Shown: positions 30,384 to 38,937, counted from the stretch's first letter. The stretch: DNA of 64,000 nt from Thalassotalea sp. PS06 (GCF_007197775.1 NZ_CP041638.1:3348001-3412000); one strand, 5' to 3'. The notes: generated by a model not told the origin, from the sequence alone. Numbers and translations are program-made.

Positions 30384-31103
30384 TTAAAGGTCAATAAACT
30401 GGCGCATTCCAATAAACACTAATTCCGGGCACAGGAGCGTATCGTCTTGCAAATTAGCCTGTAAAACTTTGCCATTGCCTCCCGTTAATAAGATCTTACT
30501 CACTGGGACATTGTTAATTGCGGCCTGTCGTACTGCGTATTCGATTAATGCTACAGTCATCGCCCAACAACCGCGATTGACATTGTCACTGGTGTTACCA
30601 GCAAACCCTAAATCAGCAGGTCTGGAAAAATCGCCTTTTACTTTATCGGTATTTTGATAAAGCGCATTTATCATCATATCAACGCCGGGAACTATCCAGC
30701 CGCCCAGGTGTTTGTTTTCTTTACTCAACAAATCAATCGTGGTTGCCGTTCCTGCATCAACGACCAAAACATTTTCCCGGGGGGCAACCTGAGCCGCACC
30801 GACAACCGCCATCCACCTGTCGATACCAAGCTGCTCTGGCTGTTGATAGCCAACCTTTATTTGCGTCAAACAATCTGGTGTAAGTAATCGTTTATATGCG
30901 CAACCGGACTCAAGGCAGGACTCTTCAAGGCGTTGACAAAATGCTTCATTGGAGACAGCACACACTAATACCTTGTCGGGAGATAATCGCTGAATTTGCT
31001 CGATGACCTGGGACTCATCTAATGACATTGGCTCCGACAGGCTATTATCCAGCACCTGACAAAACTTTATCTGAGTATTTCCAACATCGAGCAAAACGAT
31101 CAA
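30384..31103 (-). CDS. coaX: Type III pantothenate kinase
   Basis: About 239 residues. CoaX phosphorylates pantothenate, the first step of CoA synthesis, without feedback inhibition by CoA. The ASKHA-fold motifs are present: DVGNT near the N-terminus (phosphate 1), GIDRWMAVVGA, and DAGTATTID (phosphate 2). The likely start is TTG at 31103, which overlaps the birA stop as TTGA and has GAGGAA upstream; starting at an ATG 96 bases earlier would add a tail inside birA absent from the family. Translational coupling with birA is therefore likely, and the birA-coaX pair is a common arrangement. Confidence 0.93.
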   Translation of the reverse strand: MIVLLDVGNTQIKFCQVLDNSLSEPMSLDESQVIEQIQRLSPDKVLVCAVSNEAFCQRLEESCLESGCAYKRLLTPDCLTQIKVGYQQPEQLGIDRWMAVVGAAQVAPRENVLVVDAGTATTIDLLSKENKHLGGWIVPGVDMMINALYQNTDKVKGDFSRPADLGFAGNTSDNVNRGCWAMTVALIEYAVRQAAINNVPVSKILLTGGNGKVLQANLQDDTLLCPELVFIGMRQFIDL

Positions 31104-32077
31104 CTTTGTTTCCTCAAGCTTACCTCGCCACCATAGATGGGTTTTACCTTGCCATTTATTTCGATCAACAGCGCCCCGTTTGCATTGATTCCCCGACATA
31201 TACCTCGGGTCAACTGGTTGGCACTGATAATTTCGACCGCCTGATTAATGAATATATCGCGTCGCTGCCAATCCGCCAGCATAGGCGTCAAACCATAAAG
31301 CTTATGTTGCTGCAATCTACGATTAAACTGGGAAATTAATCTGGCCACCAATATGTTTCGGTCAACCGATTGCCCTAATTGCGATGCAATGTCGGTCCAG
31401 GGTTGGTCAATAACCTGTCCCTGGGCTTCCGGCATTTGAATATTCAACCCAAGCCCTATTACGCTGTGCCCGGCTTCCGTGGGCTGACCTTCAAGTTCCA
31501 CTAATATTCCAGCCAGCTTCCTGCCATCAATATAAATATCATTTGGCCACTTTAGCTGCACATCAAGTTTGTAATATTGCTCGAGGACATCAGCAACGGC
31601 TAAACCAATGACCACCGACAATCCCATCGCCGCGGCAACCCCTTGTTCCAGGCTATGGTACATAGAGACATATAAGTGCGAAGCAAACGGCGATACCCAA
31701 TTCTTTCCGCGTCGGCCTCGACCCGCAGATTGGTATTCAGCAACGCAGGTTTGCCCGTCAATAACCTGATTAGGAAGGCGTCTTAGCAAGTAAGAGTTGG
31801 TCGAATCAATAATGGTGTGTACTTCGATGGGATTACTGGCACCCAAGCTTAGGAGAATTTCCTGAATTCGCTCTGCATTCAATAAATAGATGGGCTCGGC
31901 CAAGCGATAACCTTTGCCATGCACCTTGAATACATCTAACCCCATGTCACTGAGCGCTTTTATGTGTTTGGATATGGCAGTGCGACTCACGCCAAGTGCA
32001 TCTGCTAGCAACTGACCGGAAACAAACTCGCCAGAAGCAAGACGGCGAATCAGTTCTTCACGAACTACTTTAGCCAT
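31100..32077 (-). CDS. birA: Biotin-protein ligase / biotin operon repressor BirA
   Basis: A 325-residue bifunctional protein. An N-terminal winged HTH (SGQLLADALGVSRTAISKHI, about 20-39) binds the bio operator; the central ligase domain has the biotinyl-AMP loop GRGRRGKNW and KWPNDIYIDGRKLAGILVE; a C-terminal SH3-like domain follows. It biotinylates the AccB subunit of acetyl-CoA carboxylase. The ATG overlaps the murB stop as TAATG and the stop overlaps coaX, so murB-birA-coaX is one operon. Confidence 0.96.
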   Translation of the reverse strand: MAKVVREELIRRLASGEFVSGQLLADALGVSRTAISKHIKALSDMGLDVFKVHGKGYRLAEPIYLLNAERIQEILLSLGASNPIEVHTIIDSTNSYLLRRLPNQVIDGQTCVAEYQSAGRGRRGKNWVSPFASHLYVSMYHSLEQGVAAAMGLSVVIGLAVADVLEQYYKLDVQLKWPNDIYIDGRKLAGILVELEGQPTEAGHSVIGLGLNIQMPEAQGQVIDQPWTDIASQLGQSVDRNILVARLISQFNRRLQQHKLYGLTPMLADWQRRDIFINQAVEIISANQLTRGICRGINANGALLIEINGKVKPIYGGEVSLRKQS

Positions 32078-33096
32078 TATTTCGCGGTTTCCAACGTTGT
32101 TTCGCCCGAAGCACCAATTAATCTCACTTCAGGCTCTAACAGGATCGCAAACTTATCCTTGACCTGTTGCCTTACATAAGTAGCCAGAGCAACCAGGTCT
32201 TTACCACTGCCGTTGGCGATATTTGTTAACACTAAAGCCTGCTTTTTATGTACGGCAGTACCGCCGATTTGTTTACCTTTAAGCCCACACTGGTCAATCA
32301 ACCAACCAGCCGCGAGTTTCACTTTGCCATTTGCCTGTGGAAAAGCCGGCATCGATTCATACTCGCTACTCAGTTGCTGATATTGTTCGTTATCGACAAC
32401 TGGGTTTTTGAAGAAACTACCAACATTTGGGATTTGCTCAGGATCTGGTAATTTGCTCTGGCGAATGGCAACAACCGTATCGAAGACCTGCTTAGGTGTC
32501 GGTAGCTGCAACTCCTGTAAACCAGGGTAAGACAGCTTAGGTTGCCACAGTTTAGGGATAGAGACACCAACGGCAACGATCACTCCCTTGCCTTTTAATT
32601 TACCTTTAAAAATACTGTCTCGATAACCAAAATTACATTCATCACGAGTCAGTCGTTGCTGCTCACAAGTTTCAAAATTGTACCAGTCTACATATTCGCA
32701 AAAATTCGCGAACTCGATGCCATAGGCGCCGATATTCTGAATCGGTGCGGCACCACAGTTTCCCGGGATAAGTGCCAGGTTTTCCAACCCCGGTATATTA
32801 TTCTCAAGACAAAAGCACACTAATTGGTGCCAATTCTCGCCAGCACAAATATGTAATGCCCAATTATCTGAATGCTCTTGTACTTCGATTCCCTTAAAAT
32901 CCGGCTGAATAATCGTGCCAGCGTAATCTTCAAGGAAAATCGTGTTGCTGCCTCCACCCAAAATATAAAACGGACCGAGGTTCGGAAAGTCGATAGCTTG
33001 CAATTGTTCAGGGGCAAACAGATGCAACAAATTTGCCGCATAAGAAGGTAATGCAAATGTACTTAATGACTGTAATGAGTGTTTTTGTGAAACCAT
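32077..33096 (-). CDS. murB: UDP-N-acetylenolpyruvoylglucosamine reductase
   Basis: About 339 residues from ATG 33096. FAD enzyme that reduces UDP-GlcNAc-enolpyruvate to UDP-MurNAc. The FAD-binding ILGGGSNTIF, the IPGNCGAAPIQNIGAYG block, the catalytic serine segment PNVGSFFKNP and the C-terminal LEPEVRLIG are visible (type I MurB, E. coli-like). First gene of the murB-birA-coaX operon; upstream lies a MITE-like element. Confidence 0.96.
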   Translation of the reverse strand: MVSQKHSLQSLSTFALPSYAANLLHLFAPEQLQAIDFPNLGPFYILGGGSNTIFLEDYAGTIIQPDFKGIEVQEHSDNWALHICAGENWHQLVCFCLENNIPGLENLALIPGNCGAAPIQNIGAYGIEFANFCEYVDWYNFETCEQQRLTRDECNFGYRDSIFKGKLKGKGVIVAVGVSIPKLWQPKLSYPGLQELQLPTPKQVFDTVVAIRQSKLPDPEQIPNVGSFFKNPVVDNEQYQQLSSEYESMPAFPQANGKVKLAAGWLIDQCGLKGKQIGGTAVHKKQALVLTNIANGSGKDLVALATYVRQQVKDKFAILLEPEVRLIGASGETTLETAK

Positions 33097-33240
33097 TAAC
33101 AATGTAATTCGATGGAAATTAACTGGGATAATAAACCAGAAGCAGTAAGGGTTAAACCTTAAATCGACGAACTAGCCTGGAGGGAATGCAGAAGGGTGAA
33201 GATAATGGCGCTCTGAGAAAATTCAAAGCGCCGGAGAATA

Positions 33241-33404
33241 ATACCAATCCCACTAAGTTTGTGCACAACTCAGAGTTAGGGCCGAGGTTCAGTTACAACA
33301 TAGATTTTATTGATATAGTCATTCTATATTAATGAAATATAGGGCAGTAAATGGGCCTCTCACTAACTCCCTACGAGTGAGCAATAATTTATTGGGATTG
33401 GTAT
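33241..33404. mobile_element. MITE-like element, short copy
   Basis: A 164-base non-coding element bounded by inverted ends ATACCAATCCCA ... TGGGATTGGTAT (12 bp perfect). It aligns along its length with the element at 44253-44517, which carries about 100 extra internal bases bounded by GTGAG in both copies. It ends 5 bases from the hemE stop codon. No transposase. Confidence 0.75.
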
Positions 33405-33409
33405 AAGCT

Positions 33410-34480
33410 TTATTTTTGGTGATAAGGCTTACTCAAACGATGCACCGCATCAATAAAGTAACCGGCATGCTCTGGGTTCACGTCTGGGTGAATACCATGG
33501 CCAAGATTAAATACGTGACCGGTGTTTTCATGACCAAAGCCCTTAAGAATTGTCGCAACTTCCTGCTCAATTCTTTCTTTCGGAGCATACAACATTGAAG
33601 GATCCATGTTGCCTTGCAGTGCAACCTTGTCGCCTACTCGCGCTTTAGCGTCTTCGATATTAATAGTCCAATCCAGACCAAGCGCATCACAACCTGTCGC
33701 TGCGATTGACTCTAACCACATACCACCGTTTTTAGTAAACAAAGTTACCGGCACTTTTCGACCGTCGTTTTCACGGGTCAGGCCATCAACGATTTTGTGC
33801 ATGTACTGCAAAGAGAACTCTTTATACATGGCTGGAGATAACACCCCACCCCAGGTATCAAATACCATTACCGATTGGGCGCCAGCAGCGATTTGCGCAT
33901 TCAGATAACTAATAACTGAATCAGCTAGTTTATCCAATAACAGATGTAAGGTTTGCGGCTCAGCAAACATCATCTTCTTAATCTTGGTGAAGGCCTTCGA
34001 ACTACCGCCTTCAACCATATAGGTAGAGAGTGTCCAGGGACTGCCGGAGAAACCAATTAAAGGTACGTCGCCATTAAGCGCTTTACGAATAGAACGCACT
34101 GCGTTCATAACATACTGCAGTTCGCCTTCTGGATCCGGGTGACCGATTTTCTCGACATCTGCTTTGCAGGTGATAGGACGCTCAAACTTAGGACCTTCAC
34201 CGGTCTCAAAATACAGGCCCAGCCCCATGGCATCAGGAATAGTTAAGATATCGCTGAATAAAATTGCCGCATCCAATGGATAGCGTCGCAAAGGTTGCAG
34301 GGTTACTTCCGTAGCTAACTCTGTATTTCGACATAACGCCATAAAATCGCCAGCATCTTTACGCGTGGCTTTATACTCTGGCAAATATCGTCCAGCCTGA
34401 CGCATCATCCAGATTGGTGTGTAATCTACAGGTTGCTTTAGTAAAGCGCGAAGATAATTGTCGTTTTTTAATTCAGTCAT
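33410..34480 (-). CDS. hemE: Uroporphyrinogen decarboxylase
   Basis: A 356-residue enzyme that converts uroporphyrinogen III to coproporphyrinogen III in heme synthesis. Signature 1 [15 protein letters not shown], the substrate Asp in [28 protein letters not shown], and the C-terminal [10 protein letters not shown] are intact. The start at 34480 ([14 protein letters not shown]) fits the family and has GGAAA upstream; the frame extends 24 codons further without family support. Monocistronic; the 3' end abuts a MITE-like element. Confidence 0.97.
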   Translation of the reverse strand: MTELKNDNYLRALLKQPVDYTPIWMMRQAGRYLPEYKATRKDAGDFMALCRNTELATEVTLQPLRRYPLDAAILFSDILTIPDAMGLGLYFETGEGPKFERPITCKADVEKIGHPDPEGELQYVMNAVRSIRKALNGDVPLIGFSGSPWTLSTYMVEGGSSKAFTKIKKMMFAEPQTLHLLLDKLADSVISYLNAQIAAGAQSVMVFDTWGGVLSPAMYKEFSLQYMHKIVDGLTRENDGRKVPVTLFTKNGGMWLESIAATGCDALGLDWTINIEDAKARVGDKVALQGNMDPSMLYAPKERIEQEVATILKGFGHENTGHVFNLGHGIHPDVNPEHAGYFIDAVHRLSKPYHQK

Positions 34481-34684
34481 CTTGGTTTCCGAGAAAAAAG
34501 TTGCGGCCATTTTACCCAAAGTTATGCTCCGATACCACGACCTATTCAGCAATTAAGGAGTTTCTTTTAATATCAATAGATTGGCGATTTTTTGATATAT
34601 GTTTTCGGTAACACCAGAGCCACAAACGAGATTTTTCGTACAAATGTCCGAGGAAATCGTTCAAAAAATATTTGTAAAAAAGTG

Positions 34685-34713
34685 TTGCGCTGACAAAATA
34701 GCTTTGTTATAAA
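34685..34713 (+). promoter_or_regulatory. Candidate promoter of a small RNA
   Basis: TTGCGC-N17-TATAAA on the plus strand, with a strong terminator about 70 bases downstream and no plus-strand frame between. Confidence 0.45.
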
Positions 34714-34719
34714 TTTCAC

Positions 34720-34808
34720 ACGCTTTACAGAATAACTAATAAGAAGCTAGTTTTAACTAGACCATACAGCGAGCATTTCCGGCCTTATCTTTTGATAAGG
34801 CCTTTTTA
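34720..34808 (+). ncRNA. Candidate small RNA between hemE and the S1/P1 nuclease gene
   Basis: About 88 bases from a predicted start near 34720 to the T-run of a perfect terminator (GGCCTTATC-TTTT-GATAAGGCC, T5). The body holds a palindrome CTAGTTTTAACTAG and single-stranded A-rich stretches. No open frame. The terminator cannot serve hemE (opposite strand), and no plus-strand gene lies upstream within the region, so an independent transcript is the simplest explanation. It resembles no sRNA I can name. Confidence 0.5.
34781..34808 (+). terminator. Rho-independent terminator of the candidate small RNA
   Basis: GGCCTTATC-TTTT-GATAAGGCC followed by TTTTTATTTT; 9-bp perfect stem. Confidence 0.85.
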
Positions 34809-34923
34809 TTTTCTGACCCATCACACTCATTTACCTGCTTAATTTTCATACAACCACCATTTTTTAACGTTAACTGCTAAAATCCTAAAAAAGCTACCGA
34901 TAAAAACCTCTTAGAGCACACAA

Positions 34924-35820
34924 ATGCGGCCTTTCCATCCCTGTTTATTGATCTTTTCTCTGTATATATTTTTAGCCTTTTCAACCCCTGAAGCACATGC
35001 ATTGGGACAGCAAGGCCACCTAATTGTTTGTGAGTTAGCTTATTCATCCCTGTCTAAACCGCAGCAACATACGATTAATAACCTGATTGACCAACTTCCC
35101 ACTTCTCAACGAGCGTTGATTAATAAACGTTTAAATCGTCCGCAAGACGCATCACTGACATTCTCGCAAAGCTGTATTTGGGCCGATGCAATACGCGAGC
35201 TGGAATCTTATGGTAAATACTCAACCTGGCACTATGTCAATGTCGTCAGGGATAGCGAGAAAATTGTCGCAATCGAAGACAAACGGCCTGACATTTTGTC
35301 AGCAATGGTGGTTCATGATTGGCAATTTAAGAACGCAGAAAACGTTGCAGAGCAACTCGAGGCATTGTTATTTATCAGTCACTGGTTTGCAGATATCCAT
35401 CAACCCTTACATGTCAGCTTTGAATCGGATCGGGGTGGTAACGATACCCAGGTTCAATCCAGAGATAAACGCTGCAAAAACTTACATCAGGTTTGGGATA
35501 ACTGCCTACTTCGAGACTTAAAGATGAACCAAGAGGGTTGGCGTCAGGCATTTACGCAGGTTCAGGCTCAGGAACGCGCACAGTTTAATGGTGTTGTTTC
35601 TACTGAGAATATTCTCCAATGGAGTAATGAATCTTTGGCTATTACCCGTTCTAAAATCATGGCTTATTGTCACTATGCGGGCAACTCAAGATGTGAACCG
35701 GGCACCGAAGCCATCCAATATAATGACTATTATATCCAGCAAAATAGTCCAGTTTTAAAGCGACAAATGCTTCGTGCAGCCTCACGATTAGGGGTTTATT
35801 TGACCAACAACCTACCGTAA
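34924..35820 (+). CDS. Secreted S1/P1-type nuclease
   Basis: A 298-residue exported zinc nuclease. The signal peptide (about 1-26) ends AHA, leaving LGQQGH as mature N-terminus; in the family the first residue (usually Trp, here Leu if the cut is correct) helps bind zinc through its backbone. The other ligand motifs are WADAIRE, WHYVNV, FISHWFADIHQPLHV, GGND and NLHQVWD, all in order. S1/P1 nucleases cut single-stranded DNA or RNA and remove 3' phosphates; in marine bacteria they may help use dissolved nucleic acids as nutrient. Stands alone, with the candidate small RNA upstream. Confidence 0.9.
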   Translation: MRPFHPCLLIFSLYIFLAFSTPEAHALGQQGHLIVCELAYSSLSKPQQHTINNLIDQLPTSQRALINKRLNRPQDASLTFSQSCIWADAIRELESYGKYSTWHYVNVVRDSEKIVAIEDKRPDILSAMVVHDWQFKNAENVAEQLEALLFISHWFADIHQPLHVSFESDRGGNDTQVQSRDKRCKNLHQVWDNCLLRDLKMNQEGWRQAFTQVQAQERAQFNGVVSTENILQWSNESLAITRSKIMAYCHYAGNSRCEPGTEAIQYNDYYIQQNSPVLKRQMLRAASRLGVYLTNNLP

Positions 35821-36018
35821 TAATTTTTTCGGTTGATTTTCATAATTAGCATCTATACTTATTTTTATAATCAAAATAAATAGTTACTGAAGATCAGAAA
35901 AAGCGTTCATGATTATAAACGTCTTCGGCAACGCAAATGTTAAAAATTCGTTGCATTTTCTGGTAGTATTCAGTGATATTTCACTCATCATTGCGATTTT
36001 TTGAAGTCGGAGGGAAAA

Positions 36019-36486
36019 ATGCTGACACGTCTGGAACAAGCACAACAACAATGGGGTGGCTCCTTAAACGCTATCGACAATTGGTTAACGGAAAGACAGG
36101 ATGTATTAGTCAATTATTGTCGTCTTGCGGGTCTGCCGCCTTTTGATAAAACCGACCGTGCGCTACCGAAAAGTTCTGATATCCAAGCTTTCTGCCAGGT
36201 ACTAATGGATTACATTTCGGCAGGTCACTTTGAAGTTTTCGACCAGATAGTTTCCAAGTGCAAAGAAAACGGCCCCGATAGTCTGGCCCTTGCACAACGA
36301 ATATACCCGCAAATATCACGCTCAACCGATATTGCCCTCACTTTTAACGATAGGTACGCCGATCTTGGCGATGGTAGTGAGTTAGAAGGATTTGATGACA
36401 GTCTTTCCGCATTAGGACAATTTTTAGAAGAACGCTTTGATTTAGAGGACCAGTTAATCGAAGCCTTATATAAAACCAGCGCTTAA
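36019..36486 (+). CDS. rsd: Rsd/AlgQ family anti-sigma-70 factor
   Basis: A 155-residue helical protein matching Rsd/AlgQ (LTRLEQAQQQWGGS; WLTERQDVLVNYCRLAGLPP; LPKSSDIQAFCQVLMDYIS; FLEERFDLEDQLI). Rsd binds region 4 of sigma-70 in stationary phase and, in E. coli, also stimulates SpoT. ATG 36019 has the strong RBS GGAGGG; a TTG 18 bases earlier is unlikely. Followed by its own terminator and then the 52-bp repeat array. Confidence 0.92.
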   Translation: MLTRLEQAQQQWGGSLNAIDNWLTERQDVLVNYCRLAGLPPFDKTDRALPKSSDIQAFCQVLMDYISAGHFEVFDQIVSKCKENGPDSLALAQRIYPQISRSTDIALTFNDRYADLGDGSELEGFDDSLSALGQFLEERFDLEDQLIEALYKTSA

Positions 36487-36499
36487 AAACTTCCTGATA

Positions 36500-36526
36500 C
36501 TGCGACCATAAGGTCGCAGTTTTCGT
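36500..36526 (+). terminator. Terminator of rsd
   Basis: CTGCGACC-ATAA-GGTCGCAG followed by TTTTCGTTT. Confidence 0.85.
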
Positions 36527-36743
36527 TTCAGCCCTCAAAATAATGAAGACTTCGTGAGCATTCGCGCTTATTCCGGGTACATTTTTTTCTATGCACACCA
36601 TCCATGGCAAAAACCGGGTATGTTTACATCCATGTACACATGCATCAATCCATCCTATGATGCAGTGTTCCCACATCCATGCAGGAAATAACCCTTACTA
36701 GCACCCTCCATGGCAAGTAAGGAGACGTAAAGGGAATTACGGG
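36527..36743. repeat. Left flank of the repeat array
   Basis: Non-coding; contains CATCCATGG, CCGGGTATGTTTACATCC and ACATCCATGCAGGAAATAAC, which are diverged versions of CCGGGTATACTTACATCC and ACATCCATATGCGTAATAAC on the right flank. The array therefore sits inside a larger, partly decayed repeat. Confidence 0.55.
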
Positions 36744-37089
36744 ATGTCGAGATATCGTGGATGACAATATCTCGACGATATAAAGGGATTTATGGGATGT
36801 CGATTTATCATGGAGGCAATACATCGACGATATAAAGGGATTTATGGAATGTCGATTTATCATGGAGGCAATACATCGACGATATAAAGGGATTTATGGA
36901 ATGTCGATTTATCATGGAGGCAATACATCGACGATATAAAGGGATTTATGGAATGTCGATTTATCATGGAGGCAATACATCGACGATATAAAGGGATTTA
37001 TGGAATGTCGATTTATCATGGAGGCAATACATCGACGATATAAAGGGATTTATGGAATGTCGATTTATCATGGAGGCAATACATCGACT
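36744..37089. repeat. Tandem array of 52-bp hairpin units (7 copies)
   Basis: Six near-identical units start at 36797, 36849, 36901, 36953, 37005 and 37057 (the last one truncated); a diverged 53-base unit starts at 36744. Each unit has an imperfect palindrome, GTCGATTTAT-N10-ATACATCGAC, then the linker GATATAAAGGGATTTATGG. In the first unit the arms are GTCGAGATAT/ATATCTCGAC, a perfect 10-bp stem: the T-A pair of the others is replaced by G-C, a compensatory change. A period of 52 is not a multiple of three, so this is not a coding repeat, and there are no unique spacers, so it is not a CRISPR. Confidence 0.9.
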
Positions 37090-37256
37090 AAGTATGTCCA
37101 TATACAACACCCTCTCCGCATCCTGCTGTCCGGGTATACTTACATCCATATGCGTAATAACCCTCCCTTGCTACCATCCCTGGTCCGGGAGGATAAGTAT
37201 GTCCATATACAACACCCTCTCCGCATCCTGCTGTCCGGGTATACTTACATCCATAT
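37089..37256. repeat. 63-bp direct repeat pair flanking the array on the right
   Basis: Two identical 63-base copies at 37089-37151 and 37194-37256, 105 bases apart. Each is bounded by TAAGTAT ... ATACTTA, which can form a long stem-loop enclosing CACCCTCTCCGCATCCTGC. The spacer resembles the left flank of the array. Confidence 0.85.
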
Positions 37257-37289
37257 AATAAAAAGCCCGTCGTTGAAACAACGACGGGC
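37257..37289 (-). terminator. Terminator of the FkpA-type gene
   Basis: Minus strand GCCCGTCGTTG-TTT-CAACGACGGGC then TTTTT, 45 bases after the stop. Confidence 0.92.
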
Positions 37290-37333
37290 GACCCTAAACG
37301 ATTAAAGGCCGAGGCCTTAAAAACGTTAAACTT

Positions 37334-38095
37334 TTACTTTTCAGATTCAGCTGCAGCTTCTGGCTTAACGATGTCCAAAAGCTCAACCTCAAAGACAAGC
37401 GTAGAGTTAGCTGGAATTGGACCAGTACCGTTAGCACCGTATGCTAAATCAGCAGGAATAACGAACTTGTATTTTGAGCCTACGCTCATCAGTTGAACAC
37501 CTTCAGTCCAACCTTTGATCACGCGGTTTAATGGGAATTCAATTGGTTCACCACGAGAATATGAGCTATCGAACTCTTCACCATTAATTAATGTGCCTTT
37601 GTAGTGAACTTTAACAGTATCAGTAGCCGCTGGCTTTTCACCTTCACCTTCAGTTAGCACCTGATACTGAAGACCAGATTCAGTAACCTCAACGCCTTCA
37701 ACTTTGGCATTCTCAGCCATGAACGCCTGACCTTCGGTTAAGTTCTTTTCTGCGTCAGCTTTTGCCATTTCTTCTTGCTTGGCACGTACTTCCTGCTCAA
37801 ACGCCATCAACGTCTGCTCAACTTCTTCCTGAGTCAATTGACTCTTGTCCGCAAGACTTTCAGTCAAACCCAAAATAATTAGTTCTTTATCTAATTCGAA
37901 GCCATAATTTTTTTGCTCTTCAAGAGTCTTACTTAAATAGCCACCCATAGATGAACCAATAGCATATGCCTGCTTCTGAGCCGGAGTCTCTAACTTAGTC
38001 GCTGGTGCTTGTTCAGCTTCTTGTTTATTCTCCTGACAGCCCATCATTGCCAGAACTGCAACGGCTACCAGAGTCGGTTTGAATAGTTGTTTCAT
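37334..38095 (-). CDS. fkpA: FKBP-type peptidyl-prolyl isomerase, FkpA-like lipoprotein
   Basis: About 253 residues from ATG 38095, which has GGAG 6 bases upstream; the open frame before it has no family match. A lipobox (LAMMGC, Cys20) indicates membrane anchoring, unlike the soluble periplasmic E. coli FkpA. An N-terminal helical dimerisation domain (AYAIGSSMGGYLSKTLEEQ) and a long charged helix are followed by the FKBP domain (VKVHYKGTLINGEEFDSSYS; WTEGVQLMSVGSKYKFVIP; LAYGANGTGPIPANSTLVFE) with active-site residues intact. Assists folding of envelope proteins. Neighbouring slyX is divergent, as in E. coli. Confidence 0.94.
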   Translation of the reverse strand: MKQLFKPTLVAVAVLAMMGCQENKQEAEQAPATKLETPAQKQAYAIGSSMGGYLSKTLEEQKNYGFELDKELIILGLTESLADKSQLTQEEVEQTLMAFEQEVRAKQEEMAKADAEKNLTEGQAFMAENAKVEGVEVTESGLQYQVLTEGEGEKPAATDTVKVHYKGTLINGEEFDSSYSRGEPIEFPLNRVIKGWTEGVQLMSVGSKYKFVIPADLAYGANGTGPIPANSTLVFEVELLDIVKPEAAAESEK

Positions 38096-38367
38096 ATCTT
38101 TCTCCAAAAAGAAACTACATATCGGAGAAGTCCCCAATATATTCAGGTTAGTTATTATTATTATCTTGGGATAATAAAGGTCCCTAATACTAGCGCTAAA
38201 AAAACAAATAGGAAAGCCCCAGGAAATAAGATACTTAAACGACAAAATATTTCTGTGGGTCGGCCAGATAGCGCCAGTCACTTAATATAGTTGAGTCTTA
38301 GTTGTTTGCGACAATATCTTTGGCGATAATAGACAGCTTAACCATCTCATCTTTATATGGCCCAATT

Positions 38368-38598
38368 ATGAAACAAGGCAACGACAACGCTGAATTAACC
38401 TATCGACTGGATAACCTGGAAACCAGGCTGGCATTCCAGGACGATGTCATTGAGCAGCTAAATCACGAGATCAGCGTACATCAGCAACACATTAAAGAAT
38501 TAAAAGAGCAATTAAATCTGATAGGTCAGAAAGTGCGGGATATGAATACGTCAGCGGTTGCTCGTCAAGAAGATGAGACACCTCCTCCACATTATTAA
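38368..38598 (+). CDS. slyX: SlyX family protein
   Basis: A 76-residue, mostly coiled-coil protein (LTYRLDNLETRLAFQDDVIE; LNHEISVHQQHIKELKEQL) ending in the PPPHY typical of SlyX. ATG 38368 fits the family; the frame is open for 22 further codons upstream. Function unknown; it is conserved next to fkpA in gammaproteobacteria, as here. Confidence 0.9.
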   Translation: MKQGNDNAELTYRLDNLETRLAFQDDVIEQLNHEISVHQQHIKELKEQLNLIGQKVRDMNTSAVARQEDETPPPHY

Positions 38599-38619
38599 AT
38601 CGCTGTTAAGGTTAGAGTG

Positions 38620-38649
38620 ACCGCCGAATCAATCACAATTCTCGGCGGT
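38620..38649. terminator. Hairpin between convergent slyX and yheV
   Basis: ACCGCCGA-N14-TCGGCGGT, 8-bp perfect stem touching the yheV stop, but without a clear T-run; possible weak bidirectional terminator. Confidence 0.4.
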
Positions 38650-38843
38650 TATTCGGGTTTGAATACACCGATGACCTGTTCTTGCACACGAACATCTGCG
38701 GCAACCTGCTCTTCAGGTTGCGTCATTTCCATACCACAACTCACACAAGTCACTTTTTCAACACCATCTTGTTTGGTTAATGCCATGGTGTCCTGGCTTT
38801 TACATTCAGGGCAAACCGCACCCGCAATAAATCGTTTCTTCAT
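38649..38843 (-). CDS. yheV: YheV family zinc-ribbon protein
   Basis: A 64-residue protein that follows the YheV pattern: KRFIAGAVCPECKSQD, then CVSCGME, and the end VQEQVIGVFKPE. Two CxxC pairs form a probable zinc ribbon. Function unknown. It lies between slyX and yheS, as in enterics. Confidence 0.9.
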   Translation of the reverse strand: MKKRFIAGAVCPECKSQDTMALTKQDGVEKVTCVSCGMEMTQPEEQVAADVRVQEQVIGVFKPE

Positions 38844-38937
38844 TTAACATTCAAAGGTAAACTTCACTGCAACCTATTTTACTCTCATTTAAATCTGGGT
38901 TCAGCTTTAATTTTAGCCTTAGATAAGGAACCAAACC

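Noticed and set aside
33241..33404. Target-site duplication (TA) around the MITE copies
   Set aside because: TA is plausible at one copy but the flanks of the other do not match, so no duplication is claimed.
36744..37089. CRISPR array
   Set aside because: The repeats are contiguous 52-bp copies with no unique spacers and no cas genes nearby.
36645..37305. Short open frames across the repeat array, giving repetitive peptides on both strands
   Set aside because: The 52-bp period shifts frame at each unit, so the peptides arise by chance; there is no RBS or codon bias.
38096..38281. N-terminal extension of the FkpA-type protein
   Set aside because: The sequence before MKQLFKP is not family-like, and a good RBS plus lipoprotein signal start at 38095.
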